A stretch of 64,000 nt of DNA from positions 1 through 64,000 of the forward strand of contig JAUSAW010000018.1 of NCBI GenBank assembly GCA_030652335.1, given 5' to 3'. Made by a program: the position numbers and the translations under genes. Positions 9,058 to 18,400 of this stretch are shown here, one piece after another. Source of the stretch: Gammaproteobacteria bacterium. GTDB taxonomy: Bacteria > Pseudomonadota > Gammaproteobacteria > Francisellales > CACEW01. Every line of letters begins with the position of its first letter. Positions within the stretch are counted from its first letter, which is position 1. The notes beneath the pieces are model-generated. The model was not told where the DNA came from, ran no database searches, and saw only the letters and a list, made by a program, of their open reading frames with translations.

Positions 9058-9692
9058 TGCAGGATAGGCCCTTAGCTATTCGTCGATTAGGTTTAGTCGA
9101 TTATGCAGACACATTAGCAGCCATGCAAAGCTTCACTAAAAATCGTCAGGCTGATACCCCTGATGAAATCTGGTTTTGCGAACACCCAGCAATATTCACT
9201 CAAGGCCGGCATGGCAAACCCGAACATATTTTAAACTCCCATAATATTCCTATCGTACAAACCGATCGCGGCGGCCAAGTCACTTTTCATGGCCCCGGCC
9301 AATTAATGGTTTACCTCATGCTGGATATTAAAAGACGCAAACTTGGAATTAAAAAATTGGTCGAAGCCATCGAACAAAGCGTTCAAAACACTTTGGCAAA
9401 ATGTGATATCGAAAGCCATCTTATCTGTAACGCCCCGGGCATCTATGTTAAACAATGCAAAATAAGCTCTATTGGCTTAAGGGTTACCCAGGGGCGAACC
9501 TATCACGGGCTTAGCCTTAATGTCGATATGGACCTGACACCCTTTAGCTACATAAACCCCTGTGGCTATGCAAATTTACGCATGACCCAGGTAAAAAACC
9601 TTAATTGTGCTGTCGATATGCTAGCTATCGAAGCAGGTTTTATGGCACACTTTAGCGAAGCTTTAGGATACCAGCCCATATTCGAGGATTAA
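9057..9692 (+). CDS. lipB: Octanoyl-[ACP]:protein octanoyltransferase
   Basis: A 211-residue LipB that moves octanoate from acyl carrier protein to lipoyl domains. [13 protein letters not shown], catalytic Lys135 (KISSIG) and Cys169 (NPCG) are present at the same numbers as in E. coli LipB. I chose the ATG at 9057 (TAATG overlap with ybeD); a GTG nine bases earlier is in frame but less likely. lipA follows after 5 nt, giving a complete endogenous lipoylation pathway. Confidence 0.96.
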   Translation: MQDRPLAIRRLGLVDYADTLAAMQSFTKNRQADTPDEIWFCEHPAIFTQGRHGKPEHILNSHNIPIVQTDRGGQVTFHGPGQLMVYLMLDIKRRKLGIKKLVEAIEQSVQNTLAKCDIESHLICNAPGIYVKQCKISSIGLRVTQGRTYHGLSLNVDMDLTPFSYINPCGYANLRMTQVKNLNCAVDMLAIEAGFMAHFSEALGYQPIFED

Positions 9693-9697
9693 TAGCG

Positions 9698-10678
9698 ATG
9701 AGTTGCACACCGATTAATAAACCTGAGAAACAACGCGATTTTGATAAATTATCCCGCATCCCTATTAAAATCGAAGCGACCGAAAACGCCGATCGCATGC
9801 GCTTGCCTAAATGGTTGTATACCACTTTGCCCAAAGCCTCCGAAGGCTCAACCATTTCCTACATTAAAAAAGAACTCCGCTCAAAAGGCCTAAGTTCAGT
9901 CTGCGAAGAAGCTTCCTGCCCAAATCTACCTGAATGCTTTAGCAAAAAAACCGCCACCTTTATGGTAATGGGCGATCTATGCACCAGACGTTGCAGCTTT
10001 TGCGATGTCGCTCACGGCAAACCAAAACCTTTGGATGGCGATGAGCCAAGAAAACTAGCCGAATCCATTCAGATTATGGGCTTAAAATACGTAGTGATTA
10101 CCTCAGTGGATCGCGATGATTTACGCGATGGCGGAGCCAATCATTTCGCCTCCTGCATTAAAGAGACCCGCGCCCTAAACCCTGAGATTAAAATCGAAAT
10201 TTTAGTGCCAGACTTTCGCGGCAAAAACCGCATGCAAATCGCCATAGATGTGATTAGCGCTAACCCACCCGATGTATTCAACCATAATGTCGAAACCGTG
10301 CAAAGACTCTACGCTCAGGCTAGACCAGGTTCTGACTATCAATGGTCGCTAAGTTTGCTTAAAAATATGAAAGAGCGCCTACCGCATGTCCCTACTAAAT
10401 CGGGCTTGATGCTAGGTCTTGGCGAAACCAATGAAGAAATCGAACAGGTATTAGTCGATTTACGCGCGCATAACGTCGATATGTTAACGATTGGACAATA
10501 TTTACAACCCAGCAAATTCCATTTACCGATCCAACGTTACGCCACGCCGGCGGAATTTAAAATGTTAGGGGATATTGCTAAAAAGCTAGGCTTTAAAAAC
10601 GTCGCCTCCGGCCCGAATGTCCGCTCATCTTATCATGCAGAACAACAGGTCGAAGGCGATATGATTATTAATGGTTAG
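9698..10678 (+). CDS. lipA: Lipoyl synthase
   Basis: A 326-residue radical-SAM enzyme that inserts two sulfurs into octanoyl groups. The auxiliary cluster Cys69, Cys74 and Cys80 ([12 protein letters not shown]), the radical-[11 protein letters not shown] (Cys95, 99, 102) and the C-terminal RSSYHA are all intact. It ends the leuS-lipA block and converges with the 10681 gene with almost no gap. Confidence 0.98.
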   Translation: MSCTPINKPEKQRDFDKLSRIPIKIEATENADRMRLPKWLYTTLPKASEGSTISYIKKELRSKGLSSVCEEASCPNLPECFSKKTATFMVMGDLCTRRCSFCDVAHGKPKPLDGDEPRKLAESIQIMGLKYVVITSVDRDDLRDGGANHFASCIKETRALNPEIKIEILVPDFRGKNRMQIAIDVISANPPDVFNHNVETVQRLYAQARPGSDYQWSLSLLKNMKERLPHVPTKSGLMLGLGETNEEIEQVLVDLRAHNVDMLTIGQYLQPSKFHLPIQRYATPAEFKMLGDIAKKLGFKNVASGPNVRSSYHAEQQVEGDMIING

Positions 10679-10680
10679 TA

Positions 10681-11055
10681 TTAATTAGCCATCGGTTCTA
10701 AACAACCGACTTTTTTCGCAGCATTGTAGGCCAGCATACAAACTAAAGCACCGCCAACTATAGTTCCTGCAGGCAGGGCTGCACTGGCCACGGTAGTGGG
10801 CGCAGCAATGGTAAATAAGCCTTGAGTTGCCCAAACTGTTGCAACACAGCCCCCGCTTAATAAGCCTACGCTGGCTGTCTTAGCTATATGGGCATAATCT
10901 ATTGAAGACGCACTGCCAGTTGGTGTTTGGCTATTAATATTTTGCATATTTGGTGCTTGCACTATCACTCTAGCAACGGGTATTGCTCGGAATTCTTCAT
11001 TCGATAAAGCTCGGGTTTCTTCATCTGATAAAGCTACGTATGTGGCTCCTAGCAT
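10681..11055 (-). CDS. Small two-helix membrane protein behind a PmrA box
   Basis: A 124-residue protein of unknown family. The N-terminal half is soluble, with an internal repeat (ALSDEETRALSNEEFRAI). The C-terminal half has two Gly/Ala-rich hydrophobic helices (about 57-78 and 84-108) forming a hairpin. I chose the ATG at 11055 because GGAG lies 7 nt upstream; an ATG 12 nt earlier overlaps that site. The promoter is near-identical to that of the 11279-11677 gene, and both proteins start MLG, suggesting paralogues. A secreted, membrane-inserting effector is possible but unproven. Confidence 0.72.
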   Translation of the reverse strand: MLGATYVALSDEETRALSNEEFRAIPVARVIVQAPNMQNINSQTPTGSASSIDYAHIAKTASVGLLSGGCVATVWATQGLFTIAAPTTVASAALPAGTIVGGALVCMLAYNAAKKVGCLEPMAN

Positions 11056-11091
11056 ATATTTCTCCATTTAGTTCGTGAATGTATTAAAGCT

Positions 11092-11124
11092 ATTATATAA
11101 AAGAAACATTAAGGTTTTATTAAG
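11092..11124 (-). promoter_or_regulatory. PmrA-type box with TATAAT -10
   Basis: On the minus strand the box is CTTAAT AAAAC CTTAAT (11108-11124), then a 10-nt gap, then TATAAT (11092-11097). The arrangement matches the box at 11710-11742 almost base for base. Confidence 0.75.
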
Positions 11125-11278
11125 ATTTACAAATATAACCCTATTATTAACAAGCACTCAGCTACATTTTGCTCATACTTCAAGCAGAGCAGGCCTGCCA
11201 TGATTGCTAATGCTGACTAAAATAGCTACATCACAAGACTGCACAGTTGCTATAAGCATTGTTCAGCTAAGAGCCTTG

Positions 11279-11677
11279 CTAAGGGGTTGATGCTTCTCTA
11301 GTTGACGCGTTATTTCTTACAGTATTTGCATGAATATAGCCTAGTATAAGCCCCAGACAAATAGGAGCTCCTATAACAGTGCCAATCGTAGTAGCTGATG
11401 CTTCAGCCGCACAAGTGACAATGCCTCCAAGACCACCTATTACTAAACCTGTAAGACCACCACATTTCATCGCCTTAAAAACTGAGACAGTATAAAAAGG
11501 ATTGGACGGTGGTGGTTCTGAAATTCTAGGAGGCTGAGGTGCTTGCAAAAAGGGAGGGCTTAAATTTTCTATTGTCATTATTATAGCCAAGGACGTGCTC
11601 CCATCAGGTTGCAGAATAAGAAACGGTTCTCTATCTCCTGCACCAGTACTTAGATTAATAACTGTATTACCTAGCAT
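11279..11677 (-). CDS. Small Gly-rich membrane protein behind a PmrA box
   Basis: A 132-residue protein of unknown family. A Pro-rich stretch (about 48-65) precedes a C-terminal hydrophobic hairpin (about 73-115) rich in Gly and Ala (CGGLTGLVIGGLGGIV). The start at 11677 has AAGGAAGG upstream. It resembles the 10681-11055 product in layout (soluble N-part, two-helix C-part, MLG start), and the promoters are nearly the same. The gene pair sits between lipA and nusB and looks like a local duplication. Confidence 0.72.
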   Translation of the reverse strand: MLGNTVINLSTGAGDREPFLILQPDGSTSLAIIMTIENLSPPFLQAPQPPRISEPPPSNPFYTVSVFKAMKCGGLTGLVIGGLGGIVTCAAEASATTIGTVIGAPICLGLILGYIHANTVRNNASTREASTP

Positions 11678-11709
11678 AAGGCCTTCCTTTAATATAGTAA
11701 TTAAGGGAA

Positions 11710-11742
11710 ATTATATAATAGAAACCTTAAGGTTTTATTAAG
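11710..11742 (-). promoter_or_regulatory. PmrA-type box with TATAAT -10
   Basis: CTTAAT AAAAC CTTAAG (11726-11742, minus strand), a 10-nt gap and TATAAT (11710-11715). This is the best match of the set to YTTAAK-N5-YTTAAK. Confidence 0.77.
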
Positions 11743-11747
11743 AGAAA

Positions 11748-12179
11748 TTAACGCGTTTCAGTCTGGCGAGTTTGTTTAGCGACTTTATCTAACACGCCAT
11801 TAACGTATTTATGACCTTCTTCAGCCCCAAAAGTATGGCCTAGATCGACATATTCATTAATGACTACTTTATAAGGCACATCGATTCGATGCATAAATTC
11901 AAAAATAGCTAAACGTAAAATAGCCAGCTCAACGGGATTAATTTCTTTAACACTACGGTCCGATGAAGCAGTGCTTATATGCTCATCGATTTCAGTTAAA
12001 TTGGCTGGTACGCCATGCAATAAGCCCTTAAAAAATTCCCAATCCACTTTATGATGCGCATTAGCAACCAAATATTGAGCTTCAATTTGACTTAAAGTAT
12101 CGCCAGTATGCGACCACTGATAAATGGCTTGCATGGCAAAGGATCTTGCTTTGTGACGTGCTTTTGGACTCATACCCAT
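11748..12179 (-). CDS. nusB: Transcription antitermination factor NusB
   Basis: A 143-residue all-helical protein that binds boxA RNA with S10 (NusE) for rRNA antitermination. RHKARSFAMQAIYQW, the ELAILRLAIFEF segment and the C-terminal AHTFGAEEGHKYVNGVLDK-like end are typical. It starts 5 nt after the ribB stop, so ribB-nusB form an operon. The usual ribH (lumazine synthase) between them is missing here. Confidence 0.95.
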   Translation of the reverse strand: MGMSPKARHKARSFAMQAIYQWSHTGDTLSQIEAQYLVANAHHKVDWEFFKGLLHGVPANLTEIDEHISTASSDRSVKEINPVELAILRLAIFEFMHRIDVPYKVVINEYVDLGHTFGAEEGHKYVNGVLDKVAKQTRQTETR

Positions 12180-12184
12180 AATAT

Positions 12185-12802
12185 TTATGCCTGATGCGTT
12201 AATCGATAATGGACCAAATCGGCAATGCTACCCATCTTTAATTGATGATGTTTAGCAAGCTGTTCTAACTCTGGTCGGCGGGCCATAGTACCATCTTCAT
12301 TTAAAATTTCAATGATTACCGCAGCAGCTTCGAATCCTGCCAGCATGGCCAAGTCCGTGCTAGCCTCGGTATGGCCGTTACGAACCAGCACTCCGCCAGG
12401 CTGTGCCATAATAGGAAATATGTGCCCAGGACGGACTAAATCCAAGGGCTTAGCATCGCGTTTTACCGCCGCTTTAATGGTATAGGCGCGATCATAGGTA
12501 GAAATACCGGTGGTCACGCCAGAGGCAGCCTCGATAGATAAAGTAAAATAGGTTTGCAAAGCTCGCCCGGGGCCTGGCTGGACCATTAAAGGCAAATCCA
12601 ACTGTTCACAACGCGCTTTAGACATGGGCATACAAACCAAACCACGGCCATGGGTAATCATAAAATTGATCTGTTCTGGGGTCACACATTCAGCCGCCAT
12701 GACAAAATCGCCTTCATTTTCACGGCTCTCATCGTCCACTAAGATAACGATTTTACCCGCCTTAATGTCGGCAATAAGTTCTGGGATGGTATTAAATATC
12801 AT
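12185..12802 (-). CDS. ribB: 3,4-dihydroxy-2-butanone 4-phosphate synthase
   Basis: A 205-residue RibB that makes the four-carbon unit of riboflavin from ribulose 5-phosphate. The acidic metal and substrate loop [20 protein letters not shown] and RPGHIFPI with [11 protein letters not shown] are present. It is a stand-alone RibB without a fused GTP cyclohydrolase II domain. I see no FMN riboswitch in the short leader. Confidence 0.95.
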   Translation of the reverse strand: MIFNTIPELIADIKAGKIVILVDDESRENEGDFVMAAECVTPEQINFMITHGRGLVCMPMSKARCEQLDLPLMVQPGPGRALQTYFTLSIEAASGVTTGISTYDRAYTIKAAVKRDAKPLDLVRPGHIFPIMAQPGGVLVRNGHTEASTDLAMLAGFEAAAVIIEILNEDGTMARRPELEQLAKHHQLKMGSIADLVHYRLTHQA

Positions 12803-12925
12803 ATAATAGCCCTTAATTTAGTACGCAGAGTTTACTCACATAGGCGCTCGCCTGCAATTATAAAATCAGCTACAATTGCCATGAACTAACTTTGTACATC
12901 GAAGTCATTCCAGCTTGCGCCCCTT

Positions 12926-12953
12926 TGTCATTCCCGCGCAGGCGGGAATCCAG
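12926..12953. repeat. Single copy of the GTCATTCCCGC repeat
   Basis: A 28-bp copy of the same arm as at 8634-8661, lying just upstream of plsY. It is itself partly palindromic (CCCGCGCAGGCGGG). Read through, it would add the common artefact peptide VIPAQAGIQ to the front of PlsY. Confidence 0.8.
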
Positions 12954-12986
12954 CCCAACCAGCTGCTTACCAAAAGGATTGAAATC

Positions 12987-13583
12987 ATGCTCATTATTAT
13001 CGCCGCCATTATCATTGCCTATCTTATTGGCTCAGTTAACTGCGCCATTATTATTTGCCATCTAATGGGTCTACCTTCGCCCCGCTCAGTAGGCTCTGGC
13101 AATCCAGGCGCCACCAATGTGCTGCGCCTAGGCAATAAAAAAGCCGCTGGCCTGACCCTGGCAGGGGATTTCATTAAAGGTGTTTTGCCCGTTGCAGTAG
13201 GCCACCTTATGCATTTCTCGCCTATGGTGCTGTGCTTAATCGGTTTGGCAGCCGTGTTAGGCCATATCTTCCCATTATTTTTTAAATTTAAAGGCGGTAA
13301 AGGTGTCGCGACATTAGTCGGCGTATTATTTGCTTTAAACCTTTTGCTTGGGCTGGCCTTTATTTTAACCTGGCTGTTTATGGCTATATTATTTCGAATC
13401 TCATCCCTATCTTCGCTGATCGCCACTTTACTAAGCCCGCTATTTGGCTATTTTATTTTGGGTCGAGATAGCATCATACCGCTGACCGTCATGGCTGTGA
13501 TAGTGATTATCCGCCACCAAACCAATATCAAACGTCTATTGGCTGGCACCGAAACTAAGATTGGGCAGAAAGCTAAAGTTTAA
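12987..13583 (+). CDS. plsY: Glycerol-3-phosphate acyltransferase PlsY
   Basis: A 198-residue inner-membrane enzyme that acylates glycerol 3-phosphate from acyl phosphate, the first step of phospholipid synthesis. The three cytoplasmic motifs are visible: GSGNPGATNVLR, GHIFPLFFKFKGGKGVAT and the C-terminal HQTNIKRLLAGTE. AAAAGGA precedes the ATG at 12987; a longer frame from 12915 runs through a repeat and is rejected. The 3' end overlaps the opposing SET-protein gene by 4 bases. Confidence 0.95.
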   Translation: MLIIIAAIIIAYLIGSVNCAIIICHLMGLPSPRSVGSGNPGATNVLRLGNKKAAGLTLAGDFIKGVLPVAVGHLMHFSPMVLCLIGLAAVLGHIFPLFFKFKGGKGVATLVGVLFALNLLLGLAFILTWLFMAILFRISSLSSLIATLLSPLFGYFILGRDSIIPLTVMAVIVIIRHQTNIKRLLAGTETKIGQKAKV

Positions 13584-14917
13584 TATGCTGGCTCTACTTT
13601 CTTATCAACTTCTTTAGCGTGCCCTGCCCCAGCCATAACTGAAGTAGAATTATAAGCGCCACTCTCTTCAGTTAACGCAAGCTTACCTTCAACAGCAGAG
13701 ACCTGACTATAATAAGCCCCAAGGGTTAATTTAGCTAAAACCATTAAGCGCCTCGCTAATATAGGCGCGCTTGTTCCCAGTTCTAAAGAAACAGCCCGCA
13801 AGCTAGTCGCTAGGTTTTTGTAAGCAAGCTCGGTTGCTGAGCGGATAATCTCAGCCAGGGGCATCACTTCACTCACATCATTAAAAAAGTCGGTAGTATC
13901 CTTGAGTTGATGAATTCTATCTGAGATGTATCCCTTCAAATTCTTTATCGCAGGGGCAACCAGATCAGCATATGTACCCCAATTAATTTCTTTTTCATGC
14001 AAAGGGATATACCAACTTGCCACTAGGGAGCTAGGGAATTTAACTACGCTTTTTTTACCAATAATTAGGCATATTAAGTCCTTAGAACAAAACATCATAA
14101 GCAATGGAGACGCTTTTATATTGACTATCGCTTCACTATCGGCCCTATAATCCATAAATTCATGAGGTTTAGAATCCCAAGCAATTTGGTTAAAGCAAAG
14201 CAGTAATTCATAATGCCCACCCCTGATATGGCTATAATTTGCGGTCAGCGCTTTGCCATCTTTACTATCAAGGATAATTCTTGTCTCTGGATGATAAGTA
14301 TAAGCCCTGGAATCTATTTCATTAGCACTCTGATCAAACAGTCTAGGCATAACTACTAATCCACCCCAATAGCATTCCATCCCATAGCTAAATCCCAATA
14401 TGACTGGGTGATCCATGGATGCTTCAATGTCTTGATCGATAGTAAGGGCAAAAAATAACTTGCCGTCGAGCTTAACGACTTGTTTAACACAATTAGCCTT
14501 AGCTACTGCCTTTTCAATTACTAGATTGGCAAAGAGATAATACTGCCGCAAATCTTCCTCGGTCGGCAAATGCTGCATATAGCGCGCCATAGAACCTGAT
14601 TTCTCAGCATCCACCGCGATTGTTTCTTTGCCAAATTTTTCAGCCAGGCCATAATATAATTGATCGGTTGGCTTAAGGTCTCGCATGGTTTCCCCCGTAT
14701 AAAGCAGGGTTTCGCCTTTTTTAAAATTTCGGACCGCCACCAGCCCTGCGCCACATTCACCCATATCTCTTAGCATTAAACCATCGCGAACAACTTGATC
14801 TTCGCTGATTTCTGAATACTGCTCTGGCTTTAAATGCTCTATAAACTTTTTAGATACCTTTAAAGGGGTATCTGTTAGTTTAAATGCATGTGGATAGTCT
14901 TTTATAGGATAAAACAT
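13580..14917 (-). CDS. SET-domain protein, possible host-directed methyltransferase
   Basis: A 445-residue protein with a SET lysine-methyltransferase domain at about 47-185. Visible motifs are GAGLVAVRNFKKGE (56-69) with YTGE (73-76), ARYMQH (111-116) in place of RFINH, NC (142-143), the strand FALTIDQDIEA and the SAM/lysine-pocket end GFSYGMECYW. The remaining 260 residues are helical and unknown. SET proteins in intracellular bacteria often modify host chromatin or ribosomal proteins; that role is inferred. I chose the ATG at 14917 because AAAGGGG precedes it. There is no signal peptide. Confidence 0.7.
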   Translation of the reverse strand: MFYPIKDYPHAFKLTDTPLKVSKKFIEHLKPEQYSEISEDQVVRDGLMLRDMGECGAGLVAVRNFKKGETLLYTGETMRDLKPTDQLYYGLAEKFGKETIAVDAEKSGSMARYMQHLPTEEDLRQYYLFANLVIEKAVAKANCVKQVVKLDGKLFFALTIDQDIEASMDHPVILGFSYGMECYWGGLVVMPRLFDQSANEIDSRAYTYHPETRIILDSKDGKALTANYSHIRGGHYELLLCFNQIAWDSKPHEFMDYRADSEAIVNIKASPLLMMFCSKDLICLIIGKKSVVKFPSSLVASWYIPLHEKEINWGTYADLVAPAIKNLKGYISDRIHQLKDTTDFFNDVSEVMPLAEIIRSATELAYKNLATSLRAVSLELGTSAPILARRLMVLAKLTLGAYYSQVSAVEGKLALTEESGAYNSTSVMAGAGHAKEVDKKVEPAY

Positions 14918-15057
14918 AATAGCCCCTTTCGAAAAAGCGCCACTATAGCAATAATCAATCATGAGTAAAAGCTATTGCTATCGAGCATACACTTTACAGC
15001 CCAAATAGATTCGGCTAGAATGCTGACTCTGAAATGAGCGCGTTTTGCACTCTTTCA

Positions 15058-15134
15058 GGGCCCATAGCTCAGTTGGTTAGAGCAGAGGACTCATAATCCT
15101 TTGGTCCTTGGTTCAAGTCCAAGTGGGCCCACCA
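15058..15134 (+). tRNA. tRNA-Ile2 (anticodon CAT)
   Basis: A 77-nt tRNA with encoded CCA, acceptor GGGCCCA/TGGGCCC and anticodon loop CTCATAA. The anticodon stem and variable loop (CTTTGGTCC) match the minor isoleucine tRNA, whose C34 is converted to lysidine, better than elongator tRNA-Met. Its 3' half is the attachment site of the island that follows. Confidence 0.9.
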
Positions 15135-15139
15135 ATATT
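15088..15139 (+). repeat. Left attachment repeat (attL) in tRNA-Ile
   Basis: These 52 bases, from the anticodon stem to 5 nt past the CCA, recur without change at 21785-21836. Duplication of a tRNA 3' end is the classic product of integrase-mediated insertion. Confidence 0.9.
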
Positions 15140-15491
15140 ATCAAGGCTTGCAGCCAAATTATCCAAAGATCAAATTTTCATCCCGCAGGGGTTTTGCGGG
15201 GATTGGACCATATTTTCAAGCAGTTTTTGCTAATTTTTTAGTTCAATATCACACAATAATGCGGATTACAGACTCATTATGATGTAGGACTAGGGGACTA
15301 CGGATCCTTTGGTCTTACTTCCAGATTTTAAATGACTTTTTTAACAAGAAGTTTATCTTTATGAACCTCAATCTATACCTGCACTAATTTTAGCTGCTTA
15401 ATTATTATATTTCAGGGGGTTATTTCATTTTGATTAGACTATGAGCAGGTGATTATGCTAAGATTTTCCAGCCTAATTGAGGGGAAAATTT
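15140..15491. other. Gene-free island left end
   Basis: I see no gene here. It has a GC hairpin-like stretch (ATCCCGCA...TGCGGGGAT, about 15180-15204) and, at about 15286-15328, a degraded copy of the tRNA fragment (GGACT...ATCCTTTGGTC). The region just before 15492 probably holds the helicase promoter, with GAGGGG at 15479-15484 as ribosome site. Confidence 0.5.
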
Positions 15492-18400
15492 ATGAGCAAC
15501 AGTAAAGAACGGCTAATCTCTCTTATTGAATTTGCTAAGCAATCAGCATTGTTGCGTTCAAACCCAGTAAAAATTTTAGAAAACCATAGAATTTTCCTAG
15601 CATATGAACACAAGCTTGCAAAACTACCCGGCATACATTTCAATATTGCCAATGAAGATGAAGACGCTTGGCTTGTTGTAGACAGACTTCAGAAGTTATC
15701 ACCCCCTCAACCAAAAAATAAGTTGCTACAAATATGGATCAATCTGGCAAACAATCCTAATTCCGAACCAAAACTTCATCTCCAAATATTTGTAAAGACT
15801 TTAACAGATGCAGATATAGCATGTTCCAATAATGAAAAAGAAGATCAAATTAATCTTGAGTCATTCCCGCAAAAGGAAGAGATTGAAAAACAATTTGCCA
15901 AATACATCGAAAATGAATGGCAGTCTTGGTCTAAAGCAGAAAAAATTAGACGTGAAACAATCGCTTTATACAATGACCTTTTTATCTTAAAGCAACAACT
16001 AGAAGGCGAGGTAGCTGACAACCAACTAGAGCTTGTTTGGGGTATTGGATTAGCCTTATGGGAGACAAACGGTGATAAGGTTAAATATCCATTAATTACT
16101 CAGTTAGTTGAATTATGTTTAGATGAATCGTCAATGGCTATTAAAGTTAGACCACGCAATATTGAGCCGCGAATGGAGTTAGAAATTTATGCAAATGCTG
16201 ACAACCCAGCTGTTTTAACTCTAGAAAAAATAGCTAATGAGTTTTTTACTAAAACTGGATCATTAATCTCGCCGTTCGATTCTGAAAGCTATGCTGCTCT
16301 TTTAAAATCAGCTGCTACACACTTAGATGGAGATGGCGTCTATTGGCCGTCTCACCCAGATTATAAAAACAATTCACTACCAACAGTTGATGAACGCCTT
16401 AAAATTACTGACAGCTGGGCTATCTTCGCACGTCCACGAGGAGCAAGTTTATTTATTCAAGATTTAGATCGTTTCAAAAATAAACTTGAAAATAATACAG
16501 AGATAAACCTTCCTGAACCACTTCTCTCCTTAGTTTCCGAGCCAGCGCAAGAGTGTCAGGAAGTGACACTTACTTCATACCGAGGTAGGTCAATGACTGA
16601 TGCCAGGGATTATGATGATAATAATGCTCCAGGCAAATCAAAAGACTTATTTTTCCCCCTTCCCTTCAATGATGAGCAAGTTCGTATTGCTCAACTTATA
16701 GAACAGCATAACGGTGTTGTTGTTCAAGGGCCTCCAGGCACAGGGAAAACACATACTATTGCAAATATAATTTGTCATTACCTTGCGATGGGAAAAAAAG
16801 TTTTAGTTACATCTATGAAGGAACCAGCTTTAAGTGTGCTACAAGAAAAGCTTCCTGAAGCAATAAAGCCTTTGGCTATAGCATTACTAACTAATGAAGC
16901 TGAAGGAACAAAGCAATTTGAATATGCTATATCAAAAATAGCGTCTGAAGTTCAAACGATCAATCGAACAGTCTTAGAAAATGATATAAAACACTTAGAA
17001 GCTGATCTTAATACTTATCATGGACAACTTTCCAAAATTGATAGGGATATTTCAAGCTGGGCATTTAAAAATCTCAACAAAATTCATCTTGATGAAGAAA
17101 AACTTGATCCAATGGAAGCCGCTCAAGAGGTAATTAATACTATAAATGAAATAGCCTGGCTAGATGATGAAATTACTAACGACCCCAAGTTTTCACCGAA
17201 ATTTATACATACAGATATAATAGAATTAAAAGAGGCCCGTCGCAAAGCTGGTAATTGTTTAAAATACTTAGATTGCAGCTTACCTAAAGGCAATTCCTTT
17301 TATTCAATAAGTGAAATTATTGAAGCTCATAAAAATCTTACAGCTTCTGAAAAAATAAAATATCAGATCGAAACTGGTGAGATACCTTCTCTACCTGACT
17401 ATTCACAAGAGACTATAGAATTAGCTAAAAATCTATACTCTAATCTTAGCCAGCTAAAACTATTACGCTTAAGTCTTCAAGATGAAAAAGTAGATTGGCC
17501 GATAGTAATAATTAAAAAAATTAGAGTCAATTCCGAGCAAGACCTATTTCAACTAATTGAAGTACTTAGCAATGAAGTAGTTGAAACTGTATCAGCTAGA
17601 ATAAAGTTTATTACCAAGCCAGTTGTTATATCAGAAAATGCTGATTTGAATAGTGAAGTTATTGAAGCCATTAAAAATTTGAGCGTTGATAAAAAGTCGT
17701 TTGGTTTAACGAGTATCTTTAGCAAAAAAGATGAAAAGCAAATAATTGATTGTATTCGCATAATTACTGATCGCCCTACATCCAAAGATGATTGGCAACA
17801 TGTTCTTGAATACATTACAAAGATAAAAGAAGCTCGCAACCTGATAAGTCGCTGGAACGCGTTAGCAACTGAATTATGCTTCCCAGTCTTTGAAGCAAAT
17901 ACACCATTACAATCCACGGCAACGATTGTAAAAATATTTAGCATTTACAATAAACTTAAAGAACAAGCAAATCTTGAGAAAGAAATTTACGATCAAATCC
18001 AAGTACTTTTCCCTTCACAAACTGAATGTACTAAACAGATAGAAGATAGCGAAATAACTAAGCTTGAAAAAATCCTATCTTTGCATATAAGAAAATTTGA
18101 TCTCGATAAATCTTTAAATATCAAAGAATCATCATACCATGCCCTTCTAGAATACAATGATGATATTACCCTGAAAATCAAAGATTTTTTCTTAAATATG
18201 CTTGGCAATATATCCGTTACAGAAGAAGATTTGCGTACAAGCTGGTCTCAATTAATGGCTCAATTAAATCATATTCATCATCTTGAGCTGGCTTTTTGCA
18301 CCATCAAAATGGTAACGAATCAAATTGAAGAATCAGGCGCTATTAAGTGGGCTGAACGGTTAAGAGGCAATTATGTAGAAATAAATGAAGATGCCTTAAT

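Noticed and set aside
12803..12925. FMN riboswitch before ribB
   Set aside because: The leader is short and lacks the conserved RFN element sequences and pairing.
12915..12986. N-terminal extension of PlsY containing VIPAQAGIQ
   Set aside because: This is translated palindromic repeat; the ATG at 12987 has a proper ribosome site and gives the family length.
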